NCBI GenBank assembly: GCA_947626265.1
Contig: CANQRM010000004.1
Span: forward strand, 1 to 64,000
Reading direction: 5' to 3'
Source of the DNA: an uncultured Oscillospiraceae bacterium
GTDB lineage: Bacteria; Bacillota; Clostridia; Oscillospirales; Oscillospiraceae
Length of the DNA stretch: 64,000 nucleotides
The notes beneath the pieces are model-generated. The model was not told the origin of the DNA. It made no database searches and saw only the letters and a list, made by a program, of their open reading frames with translations. Position 1 is the stretch's first letter. The number at the start of each line of letters is the position of its first letter. A program made the position numbers and the translations under genes. Positions 17,885 through 27,700 of this stretch are shown in pieces.

Positions 17885-19081
17885 CTATGCCAGCACCCGC
17901 AGCGCCGCCCGGCTGTCCAGCAGGGCGGTCCGCTCCCGGAGGGCCGGCTCGTCCATGGGCGGGGTGATGAAGCCGCACTCCTGGGTGGAGCCGTAGATGA
18001 GCTTCACCCCGGGGAACACCGCGTGCACCTCGTCCGGCTCGGCCATGGCCCGCACGTACCAGGGGGAGATGAGCCCGCCGGCGGGCACCAGCGCGCCCCC
18101 AGCCTTACCCAGGTCGGGTATCATGGGGTCTTTCCGATGGCGCACCGCGTCGGCGATGTCCGCCGCCACGGCGCTGGCGGTGGGATGGCGGCCTGCCCCG
18201 GGACCGCAGAAGATGACCTCTCCCACGGCGCTGCCCCGGATGGCGCAGGCGTTCATGACCCCGCCGATGGAGGCCAATGTGTGGCCCAGGGGCACCAGAT
18301 GGGGCTCCACGAAGGCGAGACACCCCTCTTGCCGGCGCATGGCCCGGCCCAGGAGCTTTACAGCATACCCAAGGGCCCGGGCAAGCTCCAGATCGGCCGG
18401 GGCCAGGGCGGTGATGCCCGTGGTGGGGATGGCGGTGGGGTCCAGGTTGCCCCCGAAGGACAGGTCCGCCAATATGGCGGTCTTCCGGCAGGCGTCGATC
18501 CCCTCCACGTCCGCGGTGGGGTCCGCCTCGGCGTAGCCCAGCTTCTGGGCCTGTGCCAATGCCTGGGCGAAGGTCTGGCCCTGCTCGTCCATGGCGGTGA
18601 GGATATAGTTGGTGGTGCCGTTCAATATGCCGTAGACCTCGTCCACCCGGTTGGCGGCGAGGCACCGGCTCAAAGGCCGCAGCAAGGGGATGCCCCCGCC
18701 CACACTGCCCTCGAAGAGGTAGCTCACGCCGTGCTCTTTCGCCATGGCGGCCAGCTCCAGGCCGTGGGTCGCCACCAGCTCCTTGTTGCTGGATACCACG
18801 CTCTTGCCCGCCAAAATGGCCCGCTTGGAGTATTCAAAAGCAGGCCCTACGCCGCCGATGACCTCCGCCACCACGGACACGTCCGGGTCCGATTCGATAA
18901 CGGCGAAATCCTTCACCAGCTTGTCCTGCCAGGGACTGTCCGGGTAGTCATGCCGGACCAAAATATACCCCAGCTCCAGCTCGTCGCCGGCCACGGCGGC
19001 CAGCCGCTCCTTTTGGGCGGCCATGACCTCCGCCAGGCCGCCGCCCACGGTGCCGAAGCCGAGGATCGCGTATTTCGTCAT
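17885..19081 (-). CDS. hom: Homoserine dehydrogenase
   Basis: 398 residues. The NAD(P) motif GFGTVGGGLAEV starts at residue 8. The catalytic domain contains YGILNGTTNYILTAMDEQG and ADPTADVEGIDACRKTAILA. The C-terminal 60 residues look like a shortened ACT region, so the protein is smaller than the 430-residue form with a full ACT domain. It reduces aspartate semialdehyde to homoserine. It lies 13 bases after the ACT gene and 48 before lysC. Confidence 0.94.
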   Translation of the reverse strand: MTKYAILGFGTVGGGLAEVMAAQKERLAAVAGDELELGYILVRHDYPDSPWQDKLVKDFAVIESDPDVSVVAEVIGGVGPAFEYSKRAILAGKSVVSSNKELVATHGLELAAMAKEHGVSYLFEGSVGGGIPLLRPLSRCLAANRVDEVYGILNGTTNYILTAMDEQGQTFAQALAQAQKLGYAEADPTADVEGIDACRKTAILADLSFGGNLDPTAIPTTGITALAPADLELARALGYAVKLLGRAMRRQEGCLAFVEPHLVPLGHTLASIGGVMNACAIRGSAVGEVIFCGPGAGRHPTASAVAADIADAVRHRKDPMIPDLGKAGGALVPAGGLISPWYVRAMAEPDEVHAVFPGVKLIYGSTQECGFITPPMDEPALRERTALLDSRAALRVLA

Positions 19082-19094
19082 GGGCAGGCAGTCC

Positions 19095-19541
19095 TCAACC
19101 GGCGGCGACGGCGGCCTTGATGACCCCGTCTATGTTGCCCAGCCGGGACAGAAGGGTCTCGGCGGGGGTGTCCAGGGCGGTCATGTCCGCCGTGATGGTC
19201 ACCGGGGCGGCCCCGTTGGTGGGGATGCCCTGGTTGATGGTGAGGATGTTGGCGCCGGTGTCGGCGAACACCCCCAGCACCTCGCTGAGAAGCCCCATCT
19301 GGTGCCGGAGCATGATCTGGTAGGTGACGATATGGCCGCCGGCCACGTTCTGGAAGGGCATGACGGCGTTTTTGTACTTATAATAAGCGGAGCGGGAGAT
19401 GCCCACCTGCTCGGCGGCCTCGGCCACGGTCTGGGCCCGGCCGGTATCCAGCAGCTCCTGGGCCTGGGTCACCCGGATGAACACCTCGGGCAGGGCGTCT
19501 CCGTCCACGAGATAGTACTGACTGCGGCTGTTGTTTGCCAT
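19095..19541 (-). CDS. ACT domain-containing protein (PheB/UPF0735 family)
   Basis: 148 residues from MANNSRSQYYLVDGDALPEVF, with GGAGG seven bases upstream. The N-terminal HTH-like part has TVAEAAEQVGISRSAYYKYKNAV, and the C-terminal ACT domain (about 72-145) has LRHQMGLLSEVLGVFADTGANILTINQ. This family is often encoded in front of hom and is thought to sense an amino acid. The HTH suggests a DNA- or RNA-binding role, possibly as regulator of this operon (inference). Confidence 0.9.
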   Translation of the reverse strand: MANNSRSQYYLVDGDALPEVFIRVTQAQELLDTGRAQTVAEAAEQVGISRSAYYKYKNAVMPFQNVAGGHIVTYQIMLRHQMGLLSEVLGVFADTGANILTINQGIPTNGAAPVTITADMTALDTPAETLLSRLGNIDGVIKAAVAAG

Positions 19542-19658
19542 GGTGCGTCCTCCTTTTGCGGTCATTTGTCCACGCACGGTGCATAGTAGCACGTTTCCCG
19601 GCCATATGCAAGGGCTTTTTTCCTATTATGCCCCGATACCGTCAGGGCGCACAAAATT

Positions 19659-19682
19659 GCCCCGACTCCGAGGAGCCGGGGC
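19659..19682 (-). terminator. Terminator after fprA
   Basis: An 11-bp stem with one G-T pair on the minus strand (GCCCCGGCTCC/GGAGTCGGGGC) is followed by AATTTTGT. It separates fprA from the ACT-hom-lysC operon. Confidence 0.75.
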
Positions 19683-19702
19683 ATGGTATTTTGCCGTTTG
19701 CG

Positions 19703-20917
19703 TTAGGCATTCACACTCTCCACCAAAGCGTTGGCCAGGTTTTCCAGCTCCGTGGCCTTATCCTCCTTGAGGGAGGAGGCCAGGGAAAGGCGCTCGTTCA
19801 AAAGCGTCATGTTTTTGAGCTGGTCGGTAATGAACGCGCTCATCAGGTCGCCGGACTTGACGGCCCAGGAGCCGTTCTCGATGACGGCGAAGGTGCGGTT
19901 TTGCAGGTTCAGCGCCTTCATGTCCATGAGGAAGTTGTGCATCACCGGGTAGATGCCCAGGTTATAGGTGACGCTGGCCAGGACGATGTGGCTGTACTTG
20001 AAGGCCTCAGAGATGAGGTAGCTGACGTGGGTGTTGGACACGTCGTACACCGCCACGTTGGTGACGCCCTTTTCGCACAGCTTCGCCGCCAGGCACTGGG
20101 CCGCGGCCTCGGTGTTGCCGTACATGGAGGCGTACACGATGAGCACGCCCTTCTCCTCCGGCTCATAGCGGCTCCACTTGTCGTACTTGTCGATGAAGTA
20201 CCCCAGGTCCTTGCGCCACACCGGCCCGTGGAGAGGGCAGACGAATTTGATCTGGTCCAGGATGCCGGACGCTTTTTTCAGCAGCAGCTGGATATGGGGG
20301 CCGTACTTGCCCACGATGTTGGTGAGGTACCGGCGGGCCTCGTCCAGCCAGTCCCGGTCGAAGTCCACCTCGTCGGCGAAGAGCTTGCCGTCCAGGGCGA
20401 TGAAGGAGCCGAAGGCGTCGGCGGAGAACAGAACCCCATTGGTGGTGTCGAAGGTCACCATGGCCTCCGGCCAGTGGACCATGGGCGCCGCCACGAAGGT
20501 GACGGTGTGGTCGCCGAAGGAGAAGGTGTCTCCTTCCTTCACGGGGATGAGCTCGTGGCCGTCCACGTGGAAGCCGAACTGGCGCATGAGCAGAAACGCC
20601 TTGTCGTTGGAGATGATCTTCACCTTGGGCCAGCGCAGGAGGATCTCCTCGATGGAGGCGCCGTGGTCCGGCTCCATGTGGTTGATAAGGAGATAATCCA
20701 GGGGCTTATCCCCCAGAAGGTACTCCATATTCTCCAAAAGCTGCCGACAGGCAGACCAGTCCACGGTGTCGAACAGCACCGTCTTCTTATCCAGCAGCAG
20801 ATAGGAGTTGTAGCTCACGCCCCTGGGGATGGGGTGGATGTTCTCGAAAAGGGTCAGGCGGTGGTCGTTGGCGCCCACCCAGTAGAGCTTATCGGTGACT
20901 TCTCTTACGCAGTGCAT
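19703..20917 (-). CDS. fprA: Flavodiiron protein (FprA-type A flavoprotein)
   Basis: 404 residues. The N-terminal beta-lactamase-like domain carries a full diiron ligand set: H80, E82, D84 in NHMEPDH, H148 in VHWPEAM, D167 in SADAFGS and H230 in CPLHGP. The C-terminal flavodoxin domain (about 257-404) starts LIVYASMYGNTEAAAQ for FMN. Such proteins reduce O2 to water (or NO to N2O), usually with electrons from rubredoxin. It lies 21 bases after a gene whose product ends in a rubredoxin domain, so it probably takes its electrons from that protein. Confidence 0.95.
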   Translation of the reverse strand: MHCVREVTDKLYWVGANDHRLTLFENIHPIPRGVSYNSYLLLDKKTVLFDTVDWSACRQLLENMEYLLGDKPLDYLLINHMEPDHGASIEEILLRWPKVKIISNDKAFLLMRQFGFHVDGHELIPVKEGDTFSFGDHTVTFVAAPMVHWPEAMVTFDTTNGVLFSADAFGSFIALDGKLFADEVDFDRDWLDEARRYLTNIVGKYGPHIQLLLKKASGILDQIKFVCPLHGPVWRKDLGYFIDKYDKWSRYEPEEKGVLIVYASMYGNTEAAAQCLAAKLCEKGVTNVAVYDVSNTHVSYLISEAFKYSHIVLASVTYNLGIYPVMHNFLMDMKALNLQNRTFAVIENGSWAVKSGDLMSAFITDQLKNMTLLNERLSLASSLKEDKATELENLANALVESVNA

Positions 20918-20938
20918 AGTTCGTATCTCCTTTCCGTC

Positions 20939-22852
20939 TTACGCCTGGATGAACTGGTCCCTGCCCTCGCCGCACTCGGGGCACACCCAGTCCTCGGGCA
21001 GCTTGTCGAAGGTGGTGCCGGCGGGGATCTCGGCGTTTACGTCGCCCTTTTCGGGGATATACTCGAAGCCGCAGCCGCCGCAGACATACCGGGGTCCGAT
21101 GGGCTCCGGTTTGGGCGGGGCGGGGCGCTTGATCTTCACCATGGGCGGGGCGGGTCTCTTCTTCCCGGTGCCCAGGGCCTTGGTCAGCAGGGGCAGTATC
21201 TCATTGACGTCCCCCACGATGCCGTAGTCGCAGTTTTTGAAGATGGGCGCGCCCGCGTTGGTGTTGATGGCCACGATGGTGGAGGCGTCCTTGATGCCCT
21301 TCAGGTGCTGAATGGCGCCGGAGATGCCGCAGGCGATATAGAGGTTGCCGGTGAACTTTTGCCCGGACATGCCCACATAGCGGTTCAGAGGCACATATTT
21401 CAATGTCTCCGCCACGGGACGGCTGGAGCCGATGGCCGCGCCGGCGGCCTGGGCCAGGTCCTCGATGAGCTTCATGTTCTCCTTGGGGCCGATGCCCTTG
21501 CCGGCGGACACCACACGCTCGGCCTGGGCGATGGGCGTGTCGGCGGGGATGCCCACGGTGAAGTCGTAGCCGTCCTTCTTAAGGGCCGCCACCAGGGCCT
21601 CCACCTTCTCCTTCGCGTCCCCCTCCCGGAAGATGGTCTTTTTCCGCACGCCGGTGATGGGCGCGGGCTTCTTGGGGGCGGAGCCGCCCCCGCCGCCGGC
21701 GGATTTGGGCGCCTTGCCCAGGATGGCGGAGGAGATGACCACCCGCTGTATCTCGTTGGTGCCCTCGTAGATGGTGGTGATCTTGGCGTCGCGATAGGCC
21801 CGCTCCACCTCCATGCCCTTCATGAACCCGGCGCCGCCGTGGATCTGCAGGGCGTCGTTGGTGACCTGCAGGGCGATGTCGGAGGCGTACATCTTCGCCA
21901 TGGCCGCCTCCATGGCGTAGGGCTCGTGGTGCTCCTTGAGCTCCGCCGCGGAGTAGACGAGAAACCGGGCGCAGCGCAGCTTCGTGGCCATGTCCGCTAT
22001 TTTAAAGGAAAGGGCCTGCTGGAAGGCGATGGGCTTTCCGAACTGGATGCGCTCCTTGGCGTAGGCCACGGCGTTTTCATAGGCCCCCTGGGCGATGCCC
22101 AGGGCTTGGGCCGCGATGCCGATGCGGCCGCCGTCCAGGGTGGCCATGGCGATCTTGAAGCCCTGACCCTCCTTGCCCAGGAGGTTCTCCTTGGGCACCT
22201 TCACGTCGTTGAAGATGAGCTCCGCCGTGGTGGAGGAGCGGATGCCCATCTTGTCGTAGTGGTCGCCGAAGTCGAAGCCCTTCCAGCCCTTCTCCACGAT
22301 GAAGGCGCTGATGCCCCGGGTGCCGATGTCCGGGGTGGTGACGGCGAAGACCACATAGGTATCCGCCTTGGGGGCGTTGGTGATGAATATCTTGCCGCCA
22401 TTTAAGAGGTAATAGTCCCCCTTGTCCACGGCGGTGGTCTCGGTGCCGCCGGCGTCGGAGCCCGCGTTGGGCTCGGTGAGGCCGAAGGCGCCTATCTTCT
22501 CGCCCCTGGCAAGGGGCACGAGGTACTTTTGCTTCTGCTCCTCGGTGCCGAAGGCGAAGATGGGATAGCTGCCCAGGGACACATGGGCGGACAAAATGAC
22601 GCCCGCGCCGCCGTCCACACGGGCCAGCTCCTCCACGGCGATGGCGTAGCTCAGCACATCCAGTCCCGCGCCGCCGTACTCCTTGGGATAGGGGATGCCC
22701 ATGAGGCCCATTTCCCCCAGCTTTTTCACGGCCTCGTCGGGAAATTCATTGGCCTGGTCCAGAGCAAAGGCGATGGGCTTGATCTCCTCCTCAGCAAACT
22801 TTCGTATCTTCGCGCGCAGGGCCTCGTGCTCCGGGGTGGTCTGATATAACAT
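20939..22852 (-). CDS. Acyl-CoA dehydrogenase - ETF alpha (FAD domain) - rubredoxin fusion
   Basis: 637 residues, a three-part fusion. Residues 1-385 are a full acyl-CoA dehydrogenase, with the FAD/substrate motif FGLTEPNAGSDAGG and the catalytic Glu at 363 in IYEGTNEIQR. After a Gly/Ser/Pro linker, 405-560 match the FAD domain of electron transfer flavoprotein alpha (GKGIGPKENMKLIEDLA, YVGMSGQKFTGNLYIACGISGAIQHLKG). After a second Pro-rich linker, 588-637 form a rubredoxin with Cys 591, 594, 624 and 627. No ETF beta is nearby. The start MLYQTTPEHEALRAK follows AAAGGAGG. It is transcribed with fprA, which suggests electrons flow from acyl-CoA through two flavins and rubredoxin to O2 (inference). 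Confidence 0.93.
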   Translation of the reverse strand: MLYQTTPEHEALRAKIRKFAEEEIKPIAFALDQANEFPDEAVKKLGEMGLMGIPYPKEYGGAGLDVLSYAIAVEELARVDGGAGVILSAHVSLGSYPIFAFGTEEQKQKYLVPLARGEKIGAFGLTEPNAGSDAGGTETTAVDKGDYYLLNGGKIFITNAPKADTYVVFAVTTPDIGTRGISAFIVEKGWKGFDFGDHYDKMGIRSSTTAELIFNDVKVPKENLLGKEGQGFKIAMATLDGGRIGIAAQALGIAQGAYENAVAYAKERIQFGKPIAFQQALSFKIADMATKLRCARFLVYSAAELKEHHEPYAMEAAMAKMYASDIALQVTNDALQIHGGAGFMKGMEVERAYRDAKITTIYEGTNEIQRVVISSAILGKAPKSAGGGGGSAPKKPAPITGVRKKTIFREGDAKEKVEALVAALKKDGYDFTVGIPADTPIAQAERVVSAGKGIGPKENMKLIEDLAQAAGAAIGSSRPVAETLKYVPLNRYVGMSGQKFTGNLYIACGISGAIQHLKGIKDASTIVAINTNAGAPIFKNCDYGIVGDVNEILPLLTKALGTGKKRPAPPMVKIKRPAPPKPEPIGPRYVCGGCGFEYIPEKGDVNAEIPAGTTFDKLPEDWVCPECGEGRDQFIQA

Positions 22853-22921
22853 AAACGCTCCTCCTTTTGCGTTGGCGTCCGGGCATGCGCCCGGCGGGTA
22901 TCGCTTTGCGTAGGTAGAGAT

Positions 22922-22951
22922 ATTGTAGCGCCGATTGGGCAATTCTGTCAA
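22922..22951 (-). promoter_or_regulatory. Promoter of the ACAD-fusion/fprA operon
   Basis: TTGACA (22951-22946) and TACAAT (22927-22922) are 18 bases apart on the minus strand. The start site would lie about 65 bases before the gene. Confidence 0.75.
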
Positions 22952-22992
22952 TATAAAACGGCGGCGTTTTTCAAATTTAAGGCGATATAGAC

Positions 22993-23024
22993 AAAAAACC
23001 GCCGGAGGCGTGTGCCTCCGGCGG
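22993..23024 (-). terminator. Terminator of hsp20
   Basis: CCGCCGGAGGC (22999-23009) pairs with GCCTCCGGCGG (23014-23024). Six T follow on the minus strand. Confidence 0.9.
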
Positions 23025-23067
23025 CTGCTGAGGAAAGAGAGAAGAGAAGGAGAAAATGAAGTGGATA

Positions 23068-23481
23068 TTACTGAATTTCGATCTGGTGCTGCTGGGGGAC
23101 CACCTCGGGCAGCTTGGGCAGGGTCAGGGTCAGAACGCCGTTGGTGAACTGGGCGGTGATGGCCCCGGCGTCCACGCCGGCGACCTCAAAGGAACGCTCC
23201 ACGGTGGAGTAGCTCCGCTCCCGGCGGATATAGCCCTTGTTCTCGCCCTCGTCCTCCTTGGCCTGGTGCTCGGCCTTGACGGTGAGCACGCCCTCCTTCA
23301 TGCTGACGGCGATCTCGCTCTTGTCGTAGCCGGGCAGCTCCGTCTCAATGGTGAAGTCCTTGTCGGACTCCCGGATGTCGGTGGCGGCGGCATGGGCCAC
23401 GGTGCCGAAGAACTCCTGGAACGGGTCCCAGATGGTGCTGGGCTCATAGGAACGGCGGCTGAAAGGTATCATATCGAACAT
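23068..23481 (-). CDS. Hsp20/alpha-crystallin small heat shock protein
   Basis: 137 residues. The alpha-crystallin domain spans about 35-125, with TDIRESDKDFTIETELPGYDKSEI and the conserved GVLTLTLPK near the end. It binds unfolding proteins and prevents aggregation without ATP. The ribosome site AGGAGG lies eight bases from the ATG. A CIRCE element and an AU-rich inverted repeat stand upstream, so HrcA control is very likely. Confidence 0.94.
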   Translation of the reverse strand: MFDMIPFSRRSYEPSTIWDPFQEFFGTVAHAAATDIRESDKDFTIETELPGYDKSEIAVSMKEGVLTVKAEHQAKEDEGENKGYIRRERSYSTVERSFEVAGVDAGAITAQFTNGVLTLTLPKLPEVVPQQHQIEIQ

Positions 23482-23519
23482 GGTGAAAAACCTCCTGTGT
23501 TTTTTGATTTGTCTGTATC

Positions 23520-23552
23520 ATACACATAAATTGTGAATAAATTTATGTGTAT
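23520..23552 (-). promoter_or_regulatory. 12-bp AU-rich inverted repeat in the hsp20 leader
   Basis: ATACACATAAAT (23520-23531) and ATTTATGTGTAT (23541-23552) are perfect inverted arms around nine bases. It stands between CIRCE and the start codon, 39 bases from the ATG. It could be a second operator or an mRNA hairpin that melts with heat. Confidence 0.6.
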
Positions 23553-23572
23553 ATGTGAACGAAGTGTAAATA

Positions 23573-23599
23573 TTAGCACTCAAAAGCGAAGAGTGCTAG
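23573..23599 (-). promoter_or_regulatory. CIRCE element (HrcA operator)
   Basis: TTAGCACTC (23573-23581), nine bases, then GAGTGCTAG (23591-23599): the classical CIRCE repeat with one mismatch in the last base. It lies 92 bases upstream of hsp20 and implies that HrcA represses the gene. Confidence 0.92.
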
Positions 23600-23718
23600 A
23601 TTTCTGTTCTCCACCCGTTTCAGTATATCCCCCGGACCCCGATTCTTTGCGGGCGGCCATTGTAAAATGGGCCCTATCATGGTAAAATGAAGCAACATTA
23701 TTATAAGGAGGCTTCCTT

Positions 23719-24630
23719 ATGAGACCGATGCTGGTGATCATGGCCGCCGGGATGGGCAGCCGTTTCGGGGGCTTGAAGCAGATGACGGCGGTGGACGGCG
23801 CCGGGCAGGTCATATTGGACTACTCCGCCTACGACGCCATGCAGGCGGGGTTTGAAAAGGTGGTCTGCGTCATCAAAAAGGAGATCGAGGCGGACTTCAG
23901 GGCCCTGGTGGGGGACCGGATCGGGAAAAAGTGTGACCTGCATTACGCCTTCCAGGACCTGCACGGCATCCCCGCGGGCTTTTCCGTGCCCCCCGAGCGG
24001 GCCAAGCCCTGGGGCACCGGCCACGCGGTCTACGCCGCCCGGGACCTCATCGACCGGCCCTTCGCGGTCATCAACGCCGACGACTTCTACGGCCGTGGGG
24101 CTTTTAAGGCCCTGGGCGATTTCCTGGCCTATGAGGCGGACGAACACACCCACGCCCTGGTGGCCTATGACCTGAAAAATACCCTCACCGAGAACGGCAC
24201 CGTGGCCCGGGGGGCCTGCACCACCGACGCAGACGGGTACCTCACCACCGTCACGGAGCTGACCGCCATCCAGGGGCCGGCGGACAGCCCCTCCTACACC
24301 GCCGACGGCGGCGCCACCTGGCGGCCCCTGGCCCCGGACACCCCGGTGAGCCTGAACACCTGGGGCTTCCATCAGGGCTTCCTGAACGCCATCGGCGCGG
24401 AATTGGAAAAGTTCCTGGCCAATGAAATGCCGAAGAATCCCGCCAAGGCGGAGTTCTTCCTGCCCAGCGTGGTGAACGCGTGCCTGGCCGCCGGGACGGA
24501 CAGGGTGAAGGTCCTGCCCACCGACGAGGTGTGGCACGGCGTCACCTACCGGGACGACCTGCCCGCCCTGCAGGCGGCCCTGGCAGAGATGAAGGCCGCG
24601 GGCAAGTACCCCGACGACCTCTGGGCGTAA
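23719..24630 (+). CDS. Nucleotidyltransferase family protein
   Basis: 303 residues with a Rossmann-like nucleotidyltransferase fold. The N-terminal loop MAAGMGSRFGGLKQM binds the NTP phosphates, and FAVINADDFYG (about 114-124) gives the metal-binding Asp pair. Such enzymes make NDP-sugars or related activated molecules; the exact substrate is not visible. AAGGAGG lies eight bases upstream of the ATG. It is a single gene ended by a shared bidirectional terminator. Confidence 0.85.
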   Translation: MRPMLVIMAAGMGSRFGGLKQMTAVDGAGQVILDYSAYDAMQAGFEKVVCVIKKEIEADFRALVGDRIGKKCDLHYAFQDLHGIPAGFSVPPERAKPWGTGHAVYAARDLIDRPFAVINADDFYGRGAFKALGDFLAYEADEHTHALVAYDLKNTLTENGTVARGACTTDADGYLTTVTELTAIQGPADSPSYTADGGATWRPLAPDTPVSLNTWGFHQGFLNAIGAELEKFLANEMPKNPAKAEFFLPSVVNACLAAGTDRVKVLPTDEVWHGVTYRDDLPALQAALAEMKAAGKYPDDLWA

Positions 24631-24641
24631 GCGCACCATAT

Positions 24642-24680
24642 AAGAAAGAGAAGACCGGCATAGCCGGTCTTCTCTTTCTT
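24642..24680. terminator. Bidirectional terminator, 18-bp perfect stem
   Basis: AAGAAAGAGAAGACCGGC (24642-24659) and its exact inverse (24663-24680) flank a three-base loop, giving A/T-rich arms that end transcripts on both strands. It sits between two convergent genes. Confidence 0.9.
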
Positions 24681-24701
24681 TACAAACAAAACCAAGTTGT
24701 C

Positions 24702-27700
24702 TTACAGCGTCTGGCTCTCGATGTTCTTGCTGAGCTCCCGCTGCTCCTCGGCGAACTTCTCCGCCTGCTGCTTCTGCCACTCGGTGGCCTCCTTGAACTC
24801 CACCGGCTGGTTGAGCACCACCTGGGGGAAGGGGACGTTGATCTTGTACTTGTCGAAGATGAGTTTCATCTCCCGGTTCAGGTCCCGGGCCATCTGGATG
24901 CGGTCGCCCTCGGCGCACTGGGCCACGATCTTTATGACCACGCCGGAGTCGGCCAGCTGGGCCACGCCCTTGTAGAAGGGGCCGTCGGTGATCTTGGGCA
25001 GGTGTTTGCGCACGTTGGGCAGCTCCTTTTCCAATATGGCCTCCACCCGCTCCAGGCTCTCGCCGTACTCGATGCCGATGTCGCAGGCGGCGAAGGATTC
25101 TTTGCGGGTCATGTTGATGACGTTGGAGATGGCGCTGTTGTTGATGATCTTGATGTTCTTGCCGGGCTCCTCGATCTTGGTGGTGCGCACGCCGATCTCC
25201 ACCACGGTGCCCCGCCAGTCGCCCACGGTGACGATATCGCCTACACGGAACTCGCCCTCGAAGATGATAAACAGGCCCGCCACGATGTCCTTCACCAGGT
25301 CCTGGGCGCCCAGGCCGATGACCAGGCTCAGGATGCCGGCGCTGGCCAGCAGGGTCTTTGTGTCCACGCCGAACATGGCGAAGCAGAAGTACAGCGCCAC
25401 GATGACGGACACATACTTCACCAGGTTGTTCACGAGACGTATCACCGTCTCGCCCCGGGCGTTCATGCTCCGGGCCAGGAGCTTTAAGAGGAACCGCAGG
25501 GCCATGCTCACCACGCACACCACGCACAGTATCATGACATTGGCGGTGATGGCGAAGACATTGAAGCCCCTTGTCCAGTTGCCGTCGATGACGTAGCGGA
25601 ACACGCTGGTGGAGGTGAAGGCGGTGTTTTTGTTGGCCACGGCCACCACGATGAACAGGGCCAGCACGCCCATGAGCAGCTTCAATACGAACACGGTCTT
25701 CTGCTCGGGGGTCATCTCCCCCCAGCCCATGGTCTCGTTGCTCCACCGGCTGAAGGCGCTCTCGGTCTTCTTCACCGTGCCATCGGGCATGACCACGTCC
25801 ACCATCCGGGCCCGCTTGCCGCTGGCAGCGGCCTTTGCCTCCGCCGGACCTTCCGCGGCCGCGCCGGTGCGCTCGAAGCACAATAGCATCGCCACCAGCG
25901 CCAGACACAGCAGGCTCACCCCCGTGGCGGACAGGCTTATGAGCACCCTGTCGCCGGAAAGCTCCGCCGCCGGCCGGGCCACGTAGATGAAGGCGTCGTC
26001 CGTCTCGATGGCCGCGCCGTAGTACTTGTCAAGGCCCAGGGTCAGGTAGCCGCTGTCCCCGTCCTGGAACTGATTTTCCTTCATGCCGTGCTCCAGGGCG
26101 CTGCGGCCTATGTACCGCTCCTCGGGGTAGTAGATATAGTTCTTGGTGTCCCGGTCCACGGCGAAGGCGAAGCCGTTGGTGCCCACGTGGACGTTTTGCA
26201 ATATGGTGCCCAGGCCCATCTGCTCCACAGCGCTCTCCAGAAGCTCCGGCAGCACGGATATCTGCACAAACCCGTTGGCGTTGCCCGTCTTGTCCCGGAT
26301 GGTAACGCCCACGTACTGCCGGTAGACGCCCACGTCGTCCTGCTGGGCCTGCTGGACGAGATAGGGCTTGCCGGTGAGCAGGCTCCGGAAGGCGTAAGAC
26401 TGCTCCTCCGGGTCCTCGCTCAGGGCGAAGCTGGTATAGGGGGAGTCGGTGACGATCAGGTTTCCGTCCTTGTCAAAGACGTAGGTATACTCCACGCCCA
26501 GGGCCTTGCTCATGTGGGCGATCTCGTCCCGGGTCAGCAGCTCCGGCCGCTGGTTCAGGATGTAGGCGGCCACCTCGCCCTTGCTTATGTAGCTCTTGTC
26601 GTAGCGGGCGGTGAGCTCGTCCACCTTCCGCTGGTTCACGTCCAGCTCCCGCTCCACCTCCTCCAGGCGCTGGGCGTTCGTCACCGAGGCCCGGGACATG
26701 GAAAAGAGCGTCTGCATGTAATAGGAGATGACGAGGATGCTTAAAAGGCCGATGATGGATACCGTGGTCAGCTTCCGGCCCACCTTTTTATTGTACCGCC
26801 AGGCGCCCATCTGCTTCCAGTCCGCCTCGCCGGAGCCTGTCCGCCGCTCCTCCCGCAATAGGAGGATGGCGTACAGCACCACGGAGGTGATGACGGTGAA
26901 GAAGATGAACAGCACGATGATGACGGTGATGGCGTTGGCGGAGTTTATCTCGTCCCGGCTCACGGCGCACAGCACATAGGCGTCGTCCGCCTTCACCACG
27001 CCGCAGTAGAGCTCCTCCCCGTTCACGGTCATCCATTTGCAGGCGCCGTCGTCCAGGTCCTCCACGTTGATGCCTGCGTCCAGGGCGTCATGGCCGATGA
27101 GGGTCTCGTCCGGGTGGTAGAGGAAGGTATAATCCTTCGCGGAGACGGCGAAGGCGTAGCCGTTCAGGCCCACCGACACGCTCTCCAGCATGCTCTTCCA
27201 GGAGGAGGTGTCGGCCACGAGGGCGTCCAGCTCCGCCGGGTCCTGGGCCACCACCGCCATGGTGTACAGGGTGATCCAGGCGCCATAGTAGCGCAGATGG
27301 GAGTCGCCGGTGTCCACCTGGAAGGCCTCGGAGGGGTTGGCGTCCTCAAAGACCGTCCGCAGCTGGTTGAACCGGGCCCGGGTGAAGTCCGCGTCGGTGG
27401 TCCGGGCCTGGTAGGCGATGATGCCGTTTGAATCCAGCACGAACACGTTGTCCACGTCCAGCAGCTTCCGGTAGGTCTCCATGATGGGCCGGCTCAGCTC
27501 CGGGTCCACCTTCCGGCGGATGAGGAAGGCCAGGCTGCTGGCCTTGGACTTATAGATGTTGTCGTAGGTCTCCCGGACCTGGTCGGCGGCCTCTTTGGAG
27601 GAGTCGATGAGCTCCCTGATCTGCTCCATCTTCTGCTCCGTGTCCTGCCGCTGCTGGGCCAGGGACAGGTGGTTCTGCATGGCGGTCAGGTATACCCCCA

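Noticed and set aside
19535..22405. A 956-residue open frame on the plus strand opposite fprA and the acyl-CoA dehydrogenase fusion
   Set aside because: It is the mirror frame of GC-rich coding DNA. It has no ribosome site or family motif, and the opposite strand encodes two well-conserved proteins.
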